64,000 nucleotides of DNA from Medicago truncatula (GCF_003473485.1 NC_053047.1:11299001-11363000); one strand, 5' to 3'; positions 22,057 to 34,720 are shown, counted from the first letter of the stretch. Notes: generated from the letters alone by a model not told the origin. Numbers and translations: made by a program.

Positions 22057-22263
22057 ACACTTCATATATGAAATGGCGGTTGTATTTTCTTCATTGAAAT
22101 TAAAGTATTTTTTCATTATTATTTTTTATTTAACATTGTTATGAGATAAGAGTTCACTAAACATGTGGAAGGAAACATATCAAAAAGGCATAACAAATGA
22201 ATTTTTTATTCCCTTTTATTCCAAGCCAACATGTGGTTGTTCATATAACTATTAGAGATTTTT

Positions 22264-22605
22264 CCTTCTCAACTAATTGTCATAAGATGGAGCAAGATTT
22301 GGACGAAGCTGACAAGAAACTCAAAACTCTCAACACCAAAAATCCAAAAGGATCGAACAAGAGAAAGTAAGAATCTTTATCCATAGGTGTTAGTTTAATT
22401 TGATCAAGTATTCATGTCTTTGTAATAAGAGAAAGTACTCTTATTATATTTTAATTGAATAGTTTCTTATAAGAGATATTAAAGATTCTTCCTTCTCAAC
22501 TAATTGTCATAAGATGGAGGAAGATTTGGATGGAGCTTACAAGAAACTCAAAAACTCTCAACACCAAAAATCCAAAAGGATCAAACAAGAGAAAGTAAGA
22601 AATAT
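22264..22605. repeat. Local tandem duplication, ~200 bp, unit B
   Basis: TTCCTTCTCAACTAATTGTC and the following ~100 bp occur twice (from about 22264 and 22485), each with an open stretch like DLDEADKKLKTLNTKNPKGS. Same in C at ~43278 and ~43503. No gene recognised. Confidence 0.6.
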
Positions 22606-23303
22606 CAAGAAAAATTTAAATTAAACACTTTGAAACTTTACCTATCTAAAAAAAATATTGTGAAATTTTACTGTAAACACATTGAAATTTTTAAATTCTC
22701 GTTGATCATCCTTTATAACCACAACTTATGCCACATTCATTTTCACTCAATTCCTAGTTGTTTTCACCATGCCTTCCATTGATATCAATTTCTCAACAAA
22801 TACTTTTCTACACTGCTGTTGAAAATTAGTTGGTTATAATTCTAATTAAGGGCTATTGTATAAATTTTGATGTTATTATCTTAATCATGGATCATCATTA
22901 TCACTTTCTTCAATCAACTCTTGGATGATACTCTTTAATTTTGTATCATTATATATCGAAAAAGCACATTATTTTCTTAACAAGATTGATGTTGTTTTTT
23001 TATTTTTAGAGAGAGTACATTATTTTTTTTTTTTAATAAGATTGATGTTGTTTTTCTTTTAATTTTGGTTTCAGGTTCTATGCATAACAATTAGAGAGAA
23101 CATTTTAGAGCTTTGTTACAGCAAAGTCACCTAAAGAAGTTTGAACAATTGGTTTTATTGGCAACAATATGGTACATTTGAAATATTAGAAACAATATTA
23201 TATTTCAAAGTTGGGTGGATAATGTGCGAAAACTGGTGGATCAAATTAAAAATATTGTTTGGATATGGTTCATGGGCAAATTACAAGCAGCATTTTGATC
23301 AAA

Positions 23304-23332
23304 CCGGTGCAACGCACGGGTTATATACCTAG
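23304..23332 (+). mobile_element. Helitron-like 3' terminus, unit B
   Basis: Same hairpin and CTAG-T end as at 6033-6061. Confidence 0.5.
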
Positions 23333-23387
23333 TGAACAATAGTTTTAAGAGAGGTGAATTTAAACCTGTTAACCTTGCAGGATTATA

Positions 23388-23432
<45 letters not shown>

Positions 23433-24428
23433 GGATTTCATATACTTTGAAGACTACTTATTATATTCATATATATGATTTTGAGACTAAATTTAAGAGG
23501 GAATGACGGATCAAGAAATTTTTATTTTTTAGGGGAGATCAAGAATTAAAATTATGGTTAATTTCAATGATTAATCACGTAGTGGATCATTAGGGAGGTT
23601 TAAGACCCTAATGTTTTTAATTAATACATAATTTCAATGTTCTTGCATAATCATTTACCTAATGATAGTTTGTTTTGGGATTTGGCTTTTGGGCTTCCCA
23701 TGCTTTTGTCAAAAAAACGTGAGTCATGCATTTATGTTGAGCGGTTGATTGATAAAAGCAATGCATTTGGAGTAACATCTATGTTGAACGTTGAGTACCA
23801 AGGAAAAGTTACACTAACGATAGTATTAAGGGTAGAAAGGGAAAAAGAGAGCTAGTTATGCTCTGCCTTGGTTGACGCATATAAAGGAACATAGGGATAT
23901 TTACTTTTATATTAAAACTTTTTTTTTTTTTTGATTCCTTAACCAGTGTCTCAGGAATACCAGTTAAGATGACCTTAAAATATATTTAGTTTTAAGATTT
24001 TCTTGGACTTTACTCCTCTAATATTCAAAATATTATGAATATCTCTCCCACATAAATTAAAGATTATTTTTCTACGCATAAAAATATAAAGAAACCAACA
24101 TAACATAAATTTGGACTTAATTGTCAAAAACAAAAAATAATAATTGAACTTAGAAACTAAGACATGAGGTTTTTTTTTTTTTTACGCAAGATACTTCTAT
24201 CATAACACATAGAACGTACATTTTGCCTTCAAAAAACAGAGTGTACATTCTTACTAGCATTTTCATAAAAACTCTATTTATTTTGAATTTTTATAGAAAC
24301 TAATGTGGAAACTCAGAGTCCAAGAAATTTTTTAGAATAAAAATATATTTAACTTTTATTTTTTTGTCAATTGATTATATTTGGTTTTTATCTCAACTTC
24401 ATAATGAATTTTTCAAGAATCTTGGTGT

Positions 24429-25265
24429 ATAATTTTTCTTATGGCAAACATGCCACAATTCTCTCCCTATTAGAAGTATCTTGTGTCATCGAAAAGTCCT
24501 TTTAACGCCTACTTGCCCTTTCTACGGTGAAGATGAAACTATTTTTTATTGTCTAATGTTACGTCCATGCTCGGTTGAAATTTGGACTAATTGTGGGTTT
24601 AGTGATGTTCTATCAATTTGTCACAAGGTTGTTCTAGACAATACTTCAAAGATCCTAGCGACATTAGTGGATGAAGTGGGTATCTTAGCTCCATTGATAA
24701 TGTGGAATATTTGGATCTCTTGCAACAAATTTATTTTTAAGGGAACAACTCCTATGAAGTACTAGATCATAACATCTATCTTTACTCAGCTACAAGTTTC
24801 CAAGCAGGCATTGGGAAGTCCAACCTCCCACTCCCATCGAACAACTCGTGAGGTGTGTTGGAATAAAGGGGATGAGGATGCCATGATTCTCAATGTAGAT
24901 GGAAGTGCTTATACTAATCCAAGGAATGGAGGGTTTAGCGGCTTGGTGCTTAACCATGATGGAACCTTTCAATTTCGTTTCTATGGGAGTGTAGGTTTGT
25001 CCAATATTCTTCATGCGGAAAAACAAGCGCTTTTAGTGGGCATCAGACTGTGTTGGCAAGCTGGATTTAAAAAAAGTAATGTGTTTCTCATATTCCTTGC
25101 ATGTGGTTCAACTTGTCATAGAGGAAACATCTCAGATTCATCATTATGCTAATGAGCTAGAGATTATAAGAGATTTCATGAAAAAAGATTGAACAATAGC
25201 TCTGCATCACGCCTTTCACGAGAGAATGCTTACGCAGATGTGCTAGCAAAGTTAAAAGCTATTAA
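24429..25265 (+). pseudogene. LINE-derived zf-RVT + RNase H remnant, unit B
   Basis: Near-identical to the unit A copy, with TPTCPFYGEDETIFYCLMLR (zf-RVT cysteine intact; A has Tyr in its place), then LNVDGSAYTNPRNGGFSG. Shares with A the TGA in gattgaac near 25192 and the frameshift near 25120. Confidence 0.7.
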
Positions 25266-25532
25266 AGTAGATCCTCTTTTCCTTTTCTCGTGTAAAAAAA
25301 AGCCCAAATAGTATTTTTATTAAAAAGGTCTCAACATAAATAAAACGAGAAGAAAGAAAATGCATAACTTTTACGAAGATAAAAACATTATACATCAACA
25401 TGAATTTTAAGGATCTTCGTAAATCAAAGCATCTAAATATAGTCAACTGACCATCTAAACATAGAGCCAGGGAAAAATTAAAAATATAGCTATCTTCAAC
25501 ATAATTAAAAATACAAAAATTAAACTAAAATT

Positions 25533-25729
25533 GGTGGGGTGTACCTAACTCATGCAATAGTGCAACGCACAAGCGACACATGAGAAGCCTAATAGCAAGC
25601 TATTGAAGTGGCTTCTCCCCCTCAAAAAAGTAATTTAATATCGTGTGACCCATTGGGTCACATATCAGATATTAAACTGATAAGAACAGATACTACACTT
25701 GATCTTAGCCAAAAGGCCGAGAAAGGTAT
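25533..25729 (-). ncRNA. U2: U2 spliceosomal snRNA, copy 3 (unit B), best promoter
   Basis: Starts at 25729 with ATACCTTTCTCGG; has the GTAGTA branch-site pairing motif, a perfect IIb hairpin GTGACCCAATGGGTCAC, Sm-like ACTTTTTTGAG, full GGGGG run and the 3' stem-loops; 3'-end signal CA-N8-AGTTTAA downstream. About 197 nt, the normal length for plant U2. It is the only one of the four with an exact USE (GTCCCACATCG, 25805-25795) and a TATA at 25762-25757, so it is the best candidate for an expressed gene. Confidence 0.95.
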
Positions 25730-25756
25730 GAGTTGAAAGAAGAGCTGGCTTCTGCT

Positions 25757-25805
25757 TTTATATCAACTGTCACTCAGTTTCTTTCTTCATTACCCGATGT
25801 GGGAC
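25757..25805 (-). promoter_or_regulatory. snRNA promoter of U2 copy 3: TATA plus perfect USE
   Basis: USE GTCCCACATCG matches RTCCCACATCG at all 11 positions; the TATA lies 33 bp closer to the start. The spacing specifies Pol II rather than Pol III in plant snRNA genes. Confidence 0.9.
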
Positions 25806-26239
25806 TTATATGCAGTACCACCCCTTTTTTTTTTGTTGAGGGAATATGCAGTAGCACCTTGTGACTGACTCTTACACACCACTCCCGTGCGTGACTCACC
25901 ACTTATTTTCTGCTGCAAATTTTCATTATCAGTTTTAAATGTGACGAGAGATTGTTGAATACAACAATTGAAACAATGCATCCAGTATCAAAATCAAAAT
26001 CACATCTCAAATTAAAATAGTCTGCAATTATACTAACTATGAGTTTTGAGTTTGAAAAGTTTAAGGCTACGTTCATAATCAGGGAATTCACTTCAGAACT
26101 TGTGATTCTTTTATGCTACAAAATTCTCTATTACTTGACATTATCATCACAATCATCTGAGTTAGGAACAAATTTAACTTAAAAATTATCACACAGTCAC
26201 AGAAATAAATTTTATGCAAAATTAATGTTGCTAGAAAGA

Positions 26240-26560
26240 AGCAGCAAGGATGGTGTGTAACCGATTTTCCTCATGCTAAGCCACATTCCACCACTACTGC
26301 CAATGGAGGAACAGATCTGGTGGCATTTGGTAGTTAAGGCCGAGCCAATTCAATACCTCAGTCCAAACCTTCTTAGACACCTCGCAAAAAGGAAATAAGT
26401 GCGTGGAAAAGGAAGACTAAAGGGTCCTGTCACTTAACACACAATTGAGAGAGGTATCCGGTGGTAAAGAGTGCCTCCTAGAGAGATTGGTCCTCGAAGG
26501 GATCCTATAACGGAGTAGCTTCCAAGAGAAAGTCACAACTTTTTTCAGAGCCGAACTTTT
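26240..26560 (-). pseudogene. LINE zf-RVT remnant, unit B
   Basis: Counterpart of 10150-10465, with a few indels (for example an extra ACT near 26295). Confidence 0.6.
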
Positions 26561-26837
26561 TCAAATTTGAGTAAACACAACCGATAATGGATTTTGCTCT
26601 GAAGATCATATATTTTATAAACCAAGTAAATAAGCTTAACAACAACATCCAATCAAAGAAAAAAAACTTAACAACAACATAAATATTATTTGGATAGTGA
26701 TTTCATTTGTATTAATTTATTCATTGATGAAGTGAGATACAACATAAACATCACAAATCTCCCAGTTCAAAAGTAAGAAAAGAAACTGACAAGAAAAAAC
26801 TTTATTACATTGGAAGATTAAGAAGACACAAAAACAA

Positions 26838-27422
26838 CTAGCAAGCACTTGGTAAATTGGAGGATGGATTAGTTGTAATTAGGATTGGCCAAAACATAAC
26901 CCTCAATGGCCTTGAAAAGAGCATCCCCTTGGCTTTGCCTTCCTCAACCTCCTTTTCAATTGGCTTAGCATCTCCTTTGGTTTGGTATTTAACTGTCGTC
27001 TTTCCAACAGACCCTCCATTTGAGCCTTCAACCAATTTCGCTTCAAATGATATCTTTTCGACTGTCTCTGGCAACCCGACTCCTCCAACTATACTATAGT
27101 TATATCCCAAGTTTGCTTCATCAATTGCATCAATTTGGTGCAACACATACAAGGTTTGTCCTCCTGCAGACATATATGTTGCTTCATCAATAACATAAAA
27201 AAACATATGATACATTTTGTATAGAAAATGTGTTTACTAACCCTCAACGAAAGTGAGCTTCTTGATGGTGCCGGCACCACCATTTCCCTCGACGGTTTCA
27301 ACACTCTTGATGGCATCAACAGCTTTTGGGATGATATCATCAGAGTCATGGACAAGAGCTTTGTAAAGCTTAGCAGGAGCAACTGTAGAGGTGGTTTCTT
27401 GCTCAAATGTGAATACACCCAT
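26838..27422 (-). pseudogene. PR10: PR-10 copy B: frameshifted C-terminus
   Basis: Exon 1 27422-27242 ([20 protein letters not shown]..., P-loop GNGGAGT at residues 46-52), intron 27241-27164 (GTTAGT...TGCAG), exon 2 from 27163. Identical in plan to copy C until residue ~140; then one C is missing from the CCCCC run (26924-26927), so the last 18 residues (the end of helix alpha-3, [18 protein letters not shown] in copies A and C) are replaced by 28 unrelated residues ending at a stop at 26838. Helix alpha-3 closes the ligand cavity of Bet v 1-fold proteins, so function is doubtful. TATA CTATAAATA is intact (near 27543-27551); AATAAA at 26806-26801. Confidence 0.85.
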
Positions 27423-27542
27423 GTTTGGTTTGATTTGATAATTTGGTGTGAAGTTTCAAAGGGGAATTAAGAAAAAACAAGTAGTATTTGAGAACAAGAT
27501 ATGTATGTTGGTGTGTGGCTTATGAGCATATGGAAGCCTTTG

Positions 27543-27551
27543 TATTTATAG
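27543..27551 (-). promoter_or_regulatory. TATA box of PR-10 copy B
   Basis: Minus strand reads CTATAAATA about 120 bp before the ATG at 27422. Copy C has CTATAAACA at the same place. Confidence 0.6.
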
Positions 27552-27829
27552 GCACTGTCTTGGTTTGAAGGATTGGAATTCAAAGAAGCTGCACAGATAA
27601 ATTCAACAATGGTGTGCTTTGCATCGAGTGCTGTGAATTTAATATAACGCACCGCCAACCATGAGAAACATACGAATGCGTTTAATTTGATGTGGACTAA
27701 AATTATAGACGCCCTTCCAGAAGAACCTCCTTTTTTATTGTATTTCAATGTTTTAAAAAAATTTCTTCAAAATCCTCACACATTTGAGAGTGCACATCTT
27801 TACAACTTCATCAAAATCCTCAAAATAAG

Positions 27830-28310
27830 GAGATTATTTACATTGGCTAGAAGAGACCTCCAGAGGGTTGGATCAAACTCAATAGTGATGGGGCTTGTAA
27901 AAGGAATAACGAGGCTTCTGTTCGCGGAGGCTTGTTTTGCAACTCAGATGGACGTTGGATCAAAGGCTACATTAAGAAGATTGGTTTGTGTGATGCACTA
28001 CATGCAAAGATGTGAGGCTTGAATTTAGGGTTGGTGATGGCTTTGAGAGACCGCATTCCACAACTCATTGTGGAGAGTGATTCAAAGCTCCTGATTGACA
28101 TGACAACGTATAAATGCAATCTTGGGGGGATTGTTCTTATTTCGGTGAGACGTATTTGCAATCTTTTGAGTTTGGATTGGCAGGTCCAAGTTTTTCATAC
28201 TTTACGTGATGAAAACTGAAGTGCTGACTTACTTGCTAATTATAGTTTGTCTTTGAATTCTTATAATTATTATGTGGTGGAGTCTCCTCCTAATGATATA
28301 TGTAGCTTAC
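27830..28310 (+). pseudogene. Second RNase H-like remnant, unit B
   Basis: Counterpart of 11400-11870, broken at different points (GAGGCTTCTGTTCGCGGAGG replaces the A sequence near 27910; TGA at 28015 and 28218). Confidence 0.55.
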
Positions 28311-28374
28311 TTTTTGATGATATTTTCGGAGCTTGCATGTTTAGGAGTGTTCAACTAGCTTCTTAGTTTTTTTA

Positions 28375-28655
28375 GGTAACACTTTCGTCCTTTATCTTTT
28401 TTTTTTTTGTAACGATTTAGTCCTTTATGTTATAAAATAACAACATAGTTATCCTTTTTTATGAAAAAAATAATCAAAAACTCCAAAAAAAATTCATCAA
28501 TTTCATAGACAAACGCAAATCTTTATCGTACAACCCTAGAAAATCACATTTCATTGAAAAAATCTCATAAAAAATAATAAAATATAGTCATTTTATATCA
28601 TAAAAGACTAAATCGTGACAAAAAAAAGATAAAGAACGAGAGTGTTACCTAAAAT
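28375..28655. mobile_element. MITE-like inverted repeat, unit B
   Basis: Same element as 11940-12217. Confidence 0.6.
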
Positions 28656-28699
28656 TAAATTAAAGGACTAATTGTGTAATTTTACCTAATTTTTTTCTT

Positions 28700-30563
28700 C
28701 CATTTCGTTTTTAGATAGTTTTGATTTTCTCTTTAAGCTTCATATATGTATATATTTCTATAATTTTTTGTATTCTCTAATGAGTATCCTTTATTTGATT
28801 TTTACATACATAAGTTTTGAGAAAAGGGAGGGTTTTGTTGAAAGTGCACTTCATATATGAAAAGGTGGTTGTTTTCATTGAAATTAAAGTATTTTTTTTC
28901 ATTATTATTTTTTTATTTAACATTGTTATGAGATCAAGAGTCTACTAAAGATGTGGAAGGGAACATATTAAAAATACAGTAAAAATGTAATATTTTTTAT
29001 TCATTTTCATTCCAAGCTCGTGTGTTATATTTTTAATTGAATAGTTTCTTATAAGAGTTATTAACATCGATGTCTAGGTAACTAATTGTAGAAGCACACA
29101 TCTACTCAAAACTCTAATGGAATGCTCTTGATCTTTCTGATATTAGAGAGACAAAGTCATGTTTTGATGATTTGAACGTGGCAACATGAAAATTTAACTC
29201 TTTATAGAATTGACTGACATTCATACTTTCCATCAAACTTGAGTCATTATTCCGAAGTTATGATTATGCATATGTGCCACCTCTAAAAATATATTCTTAA
29301 ATATAGTATAACTTCTCATCTTTTCTTATTCTATCTAATAATTATAAGAATGCAAGTAATTTTAAGTTACAAAACTTACCATCCCTTCTTAATATATGTT
29401 GTTATTATTTATCATCCATTAAATTAATTTAATAAAAATAAATGAATAAATTAAAAAAAGTTTGTAAATTTTTTTTTTTGGATAAACCGGGAGCGTGGAC
29501 GTACATTAAGAGGAAACACCGACATCCCAACAAGGTTGACACTCCGGGGAACCTCCATCAAAACTTTTTTGAGCTTATTGTTCTCACATCAAGACCAATA
29601 TAATATATGTTGCACATTTTTTATTAGTATTTAGCTAAATTCTTTGTAAACTAAATTCAGTTGTATTCAAAAAATATTCTCATAATGTTTACGATCTAAA
29701 CAAGTTTCACGACTCTATTTTTCTATCTAATAAGTAGCCATCAAAAACTCTATTATCCGATGCAACTCTCAGATGAATTTCAAAGTGGGTTTTAATGTTC
29801 ATCAAGTGTAATTCCTTTTTGAAAAAACGTTGTCACATATAAAAAATCTTCTCGCATATAAAACATCTTCTCACATATCTTATAACTTCTCACCCTTTCT
29901 TATTCTATCTAATAACTATAATAATGAAAGTAATTTCAAGTAACACTTCTTAATAAGTTTCAAGTAACTACAATCAAGATTATTGCAAGTGCAAAAATCA
30001 AAATCCACACACTTAATTAAGCCTTTGTTAAAGAGAGTCTAAATAAAGATTAATCAAAATTATATGATGATGAAGACAATCAAGATTCTTACTTCAGATT
30101 TAATTAAAACATAATATATCCCTTTTTCATCTCTATTTCATTTTTTTTCAAGTGTTAAATTTGCACTTTATATTACACAAACACCTATATAGAGTAAACA
30201 TAGTTGCCATGAGAACGAGAAAAAATTCTAGACCGAACAGATCAGCTAAGAAGGGTGGTTCCTAGGCCGAATTGTGATTCTAGACCGGTTCCGTTGCAGC
30301 TAGGGTATCGTGGAAATGGACCGGCCATGGGTTTTTGGTCCATGACCGATTTAACGAGAACCGCTCTGGCTAGGACGCTTAGACCGGTGGCTAATTGGCT
30401 GATTACGAGTGGGTTACCTCATTGTAGATACTAATTCGATCGTAACACAAATAAGCATTCGATCACAAATAAGTCATAACAATCATTCCACAAGCAGCAA
30501 AATAATAAGATCAGACCAAAATCATTTGTAATGCAGCTCAATATCAGTAACAAGATCATCTAA
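28700..30563. other. AT-rich unit DNA, no gene (B)
   Basis: Includes 28862-29505, which is missing from A but present in C, and a stretch (28850-29015) that is an older paralogue of 22058-22215 in the same unit. No coding sequence recognised. Confidence 0.45.
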
Positions 30564-30916
30564 GAGCATCCACAATGGAGACCCTCAATCTTGAGGTCTT
30601 AAACGGGTCCCACATTGACACGTCACTTTTTTATAATTTTTTAATGATAGTACCTAATAGGTACTCAACCACTCCAATAGAGACCATCTAACGAAAGGTC
30701 TAAATGAGACCCATTAATAACTCTTTATCATTTACATTTCAACAAAAGTAACTAAACAATGATTATTTTATTAAAAAGTTTTGTGGGGTCCACTTAAGAA
30801 TGGGGTCCTTAGTGAGACCCCAGGTCTTACTAGACCCCCAAATAATTTTTCCACAATGGGGGTACCTAATAGGTACCGAGTCTTAAATGGTTAAGACCTC
30901 ACCACTATGGATGGTC
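30564..30916. mobile_element. Tourist-like MITE, unit B
   Basis: Same as 13527-13879, TAA on both sides. Confidence 0.7.
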
Positions 30917-31604
30917 TAACAAGACATTATAAGATTATTATAAGAAAAATGCTAAAGTGCACGAGAGGATTTTTCGTTCATATTGCACGACAGATTCTTT
31001 CTCTCTTATTTGATTTGTTCAACTGCATTTTTTTATGATAAATCTCAAGCATATCTCTTCCTGTGAGCTACTACAAATCAATATCACAATATAATATACT
31101 TTAAATCAAATAATTGACGGTTTATCGACCCATAAGATAACAGAATACATCACTTTGGACAACAGTGATAATGACAATGACGGTGATCATGTCAATATTG
31201 TTTATATTATGTTACATTTTTTTGTTTTATTATTTAGCTTATAATATATTTTGAAAATGGATAAACTAGCATGAAAAAGCCTCCAATTAAATGAGCAAGT
31301 TGTGTGTAGGATATGTGGGTCGCGCAAATTCGTGTGGAAGAGAGTGTCGTGCCAAATAGCACCATTCGTAATTGGCTCTTGGACATTCAATTTTGTCACG
31401 TCGAACCTCGTTTGAGTTGCTATCGATTAGTAACTCCACAAATTCAAGATAGGATTCTGAATCCACATCGTCGTAGGATACATTGAAAGAGACTGGTCAA
31501 GCAAACTCTGAAATTCTATGTAGCTTGAAACATCCACACGAATTTGTCTTTCTCCTGCATAAATTTGAAAACAAATGGACGCAGTGAGCATATTCCTAGG
31601 CTTT

Positions 31605-31805
31605 AGGCTTACCCTTAAAAATGGGGACCCCCAGATAATTAAAGGGAAGATTGCCAGAGTTGAAACCAAGAATTCTAACTAGATGATCAAGTCTACCTTT
31701 AGAAATTGAGCCTGAGAAGATTGGATTTAAAACAGTTTTTTTTTTTTTTTTGTTAAAACCAGATAATATCTTTACCATTTTTCGCTGCATTTTTTCAAAA
31801 ACCAT
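31605..31805 (-). pseudogene. LINE reverse-transcriptase remnant, unit B
   Basis: Open for 69 codons, with SGSISKGRLDHLVRILGFNS and LPFNYLGVPIFKGKPKA after a poly-Lys run made by an A-tract. Fragment only. Confidence 0.65.
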
Positions 31806-32282
31806 TTTTTAGTTTTTTTTTTTAAGAAAAATTGGATTTAAGAGTAGTTCATACTAAACCAAACTCATTTTCACAATTAAAAAATAATAATAAATGAGAA
31901 TGGAAAAACCACGTTACAAAATAAGCACTTGCACAATGCCAATATTTAAATCCTTGTATGCAACTATCTAACGAAAATGTTTGTATCTGCATAACACACT
32001 AACGAAAATGTTTACACCCCGATGAACATGCATACCACAAACCGGACCGTGGAAAGAAAAACTGAACAGCCATCACACCAAAGACATTTCAGTTCGAAGC
32101 ATTAAATGCCAACTGCTCCCACTAACTCGCACGAGCACCACCTCCTTGAAGACGGATTCAACTTCCCCTAAATGAAAAACTTCCAGGCTAAGGCACCAAC
32201 GATTGCGGGCACCCGATCATACGCCTCTCTTTACAACTAAAAGTCATTGCGCCTTAAAGGCATCAACAACTTGAGGGGCAAC

Positions 32283-32752
32283 TGTTATGGACCGGTCAGA
32301 AGACCAATGACACATTGACACATGGCTTAACTTACACTGCCTTAAGGCTCTGCGCCTGAGGGAACACACCAACTTTGGTACGTCGCAACACACACAAGCG
32401 CGCCCCCGTTCGAGGATCACGCTACAAGTGTTCTCTAACCGTTCCTAATCACACGCCGCAAAACCCGGAGGCGGTTATTCCCAATGTGTGCCTCTATAAG
32501 GGTGACATTGTTTCACCCTATTATTCACTTTTCACAACACTTTCTACACTCTTTCTCAGTTCCATAACAGACTTGAGCGTTGGAGTGCAAACGTGCCTGC
32601 ATGCACTTTTCATTCCACCACAAAGACTCATCGCCACCGTACCGGAAACCGTTAACGTCACACCAGAGCACTTTTCGCCATTATTGCAACTCATCCATGT
32701 TCACCAGACAAATCATTAATTAATTAACTTGTTGACTTCAGGGTCTGAGGTT
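32283..32752 (+). mobile_element. Probable Tat-like LTR remnant, unit B
   Basis: Counterpart of 15238-15690; interrupted at its right end by the chromovirus insertion. Confidence 0.4.
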
Positions 32753-32757
32753 TGTAA

Positions 32758-34706
32758 TGTAACACTCTAATTTTTATTTAATTATTTTTAATTGTGTGGT
32801 GTCATTTATGTGATTTTTGGTGATTTATGTAGTGTATATTTATTTATTATATGATTATTTTATTAAATAATTAAAATAATATAAGAATAGGATTAATTAT
32901 TATCTTGGGGGTTATGAAATAATTAACATAATTAGTAGGGAGTTAATTGCTAATTAGGGAGTGGGAGGTTACATTTTGGGAGTTGAGAAAAGGAAAGAAA
33001 AATAGAGAAAACAGTTTTACGTGAAAACAGTCTGGTTTTGGGAGAAAAGCTAGTGCAAGGGAGAGAAGCTTAGGAATCATTTGCTGCTGTATTTTTTCTG
33101 CAATTCTAAGGTAAGGGTGAGGTTTACCGCAATTATATAGATTCTGAATGTTGATTGTGTTCTAACAGGTTTATGTGAGGATTTGGGAGAAATTGGGTTT
33201 TTGTTGATTAAGGAGTTTTGGGTGTAGGAATCATAGAATTGAAGGTAGAAATGGGTTCTGGGTGCATAAAACCTTTCATTTCATATCTGTAAACTAATTT
33301 GGGGAGTGATTTGAGGAAAAAAATGGGATTTTTGGGAAAAACCTGCATTCTGCCCGTACAGAAGTTCATCGCTCGCCTCGCGAGTAGCCATTACTCGCCA
33401 TAGCGAGTGAACAACTTCATCGCTCGCCTCGCGAGTGATACAGCTCGCCATGGCGAGTAACCTTGTAAAAATCTGGATTTTGAAAAAGTTGTTATAAGCC
33501 GTATTTTGGGTAGTTTCGTGTACCTAGATGATTCTTAAGAGGACTAGAGCAAGTTTTAAGTGTAAAAGATGATTAGGGAGCTTAGAATTGAGGTTTGAGT
33601 GAGAAAAATGTCATTTTTCCCGAGAGCACCATATTTCTGTTCGCCTCGAGTTCGCCTCCAACTCGCCATGGCGAGTACCTGTTTTTCTGAGCTCGCCATA
33701 GCGAGTAGATGAGCTCGCGAGGCGAGCTGCCCAGTATTTGGTTGGTTAATTTCTGTTGTTGTTTGGATTGTGTATTTGGTTGAATTATTGCATGGCTTGT
33801 ATGCTGATATATATTTCCCTGGATGTTTTGGTTGGTTTTGATGAATGGATGCTGACTGAATGAATGTTGTATTTAATTAAATTCCCTTAAAGGTGTAAGT
33901 TGGTTGGTGAATCATATATATGTATATGTCTAGGTTGGTTGGTATGTAGATATACTCTATGGGGATTAGTTGCATTAACATAACAGTGGGAGAGCTTCGG
34001 CTCTGGAATGCTTAGTCGTTCAAAGTGGTGGAGTACTAGTTACTCAAAGTGGTGTAGTGGTGAGGACTTATGTCCTGTTGAGAATGCTTTAACCATTCGA
34101 CAGCGGTGTGGGTCACGGCCCTGATTTTTGGTACCACATGCATGGGTGTTTAGAGGAGTCTTAGTGGAGTGGTGATAAGTTGTATATATTGTTGAGAGGT
34201 GTATGAATTAATATTGTGATAAGATGCGAAAATGATGTTATATAAACAATAATAATGTTGATGATTTATGATAGGGTGTTAGATTCAATTGATGTATTCT
34301 TTATCTATATTTTGTTGTGAATCTCACCCCTTCTGCTTGAAAATGTTGCCCTTCCTATGGGTAACTTGCAGGTGATCCTGAGTAGTTGGTGGTGGCTCAA
34401 GTGTCTAGGGCTCTGATACGTGGGATGGGATTTTATTGTTTAAATTCATTCTATGTATCAAATTTTGGTTAATGTTGTTGTAGCCCTATGATTGATGGAA
34501 TATTTTATGTTGAGGCTTAATGCCAAGATTATTTTGGATAATGGAGTTTAATTTAAAGATTATTCCGCTGCAGTTTAATGAAGGATGTTGTTTAATAGTT
34601 TTAATCTATTTAAGAATTTATATTTTGTAGTGTGACATGCCGTTTAATGTGGAACTCTGATTTTATAATTTATAATTAAATTGATTTTGGGAAACGGGGT
34701 GTTACA
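32758..34706 (+). repeat. 5' LTR of the chromovirus
   Basis: 1949 bp, TG...CA ends. Carries clusters of short CTCGC/GCGAG palindromes and three small hairpins (33991-34121). Homologous in layout to the solo LTR at 49204-61191 (shared AGGTAAGGGTGAG, CTCACCCCTTCTGCTTGAAA and terminal CGGGGTGTTACA). Confidence 0.95.
33371..33730. repeat. Clusters of CTCGC-n-GCGAG palindromes in the 5' LTR
   Basis: Repeated 5-bp inverted pairs with 3-4 nt centres: CTCGCCTCGCGAG, CTCGCCATAGCGAG, CTCGCCATGGCGAG, in two groups (33371-33458, 33641-33730). Same in the 3' LTR at 39864-39951 and 40134-40223. Confidence 0.85.
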
Positions 34707-34708
34707 AT

Positions 34709-34720
34709 TGGTATCAGAGC
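34709..34720 (+). other. Primer-binding site (tRNA-iMet)
   Basis: TGGTATCAGAGC two bases after the 5' LTR, the standard initiator-Met PBS of chromoviruses. Confidence 0.9.

Noticed and set aside
34709-34720. tRNA gene at the PBS
   Set aside because: Only the 12-base primer complement is there, with no cloverleaf.
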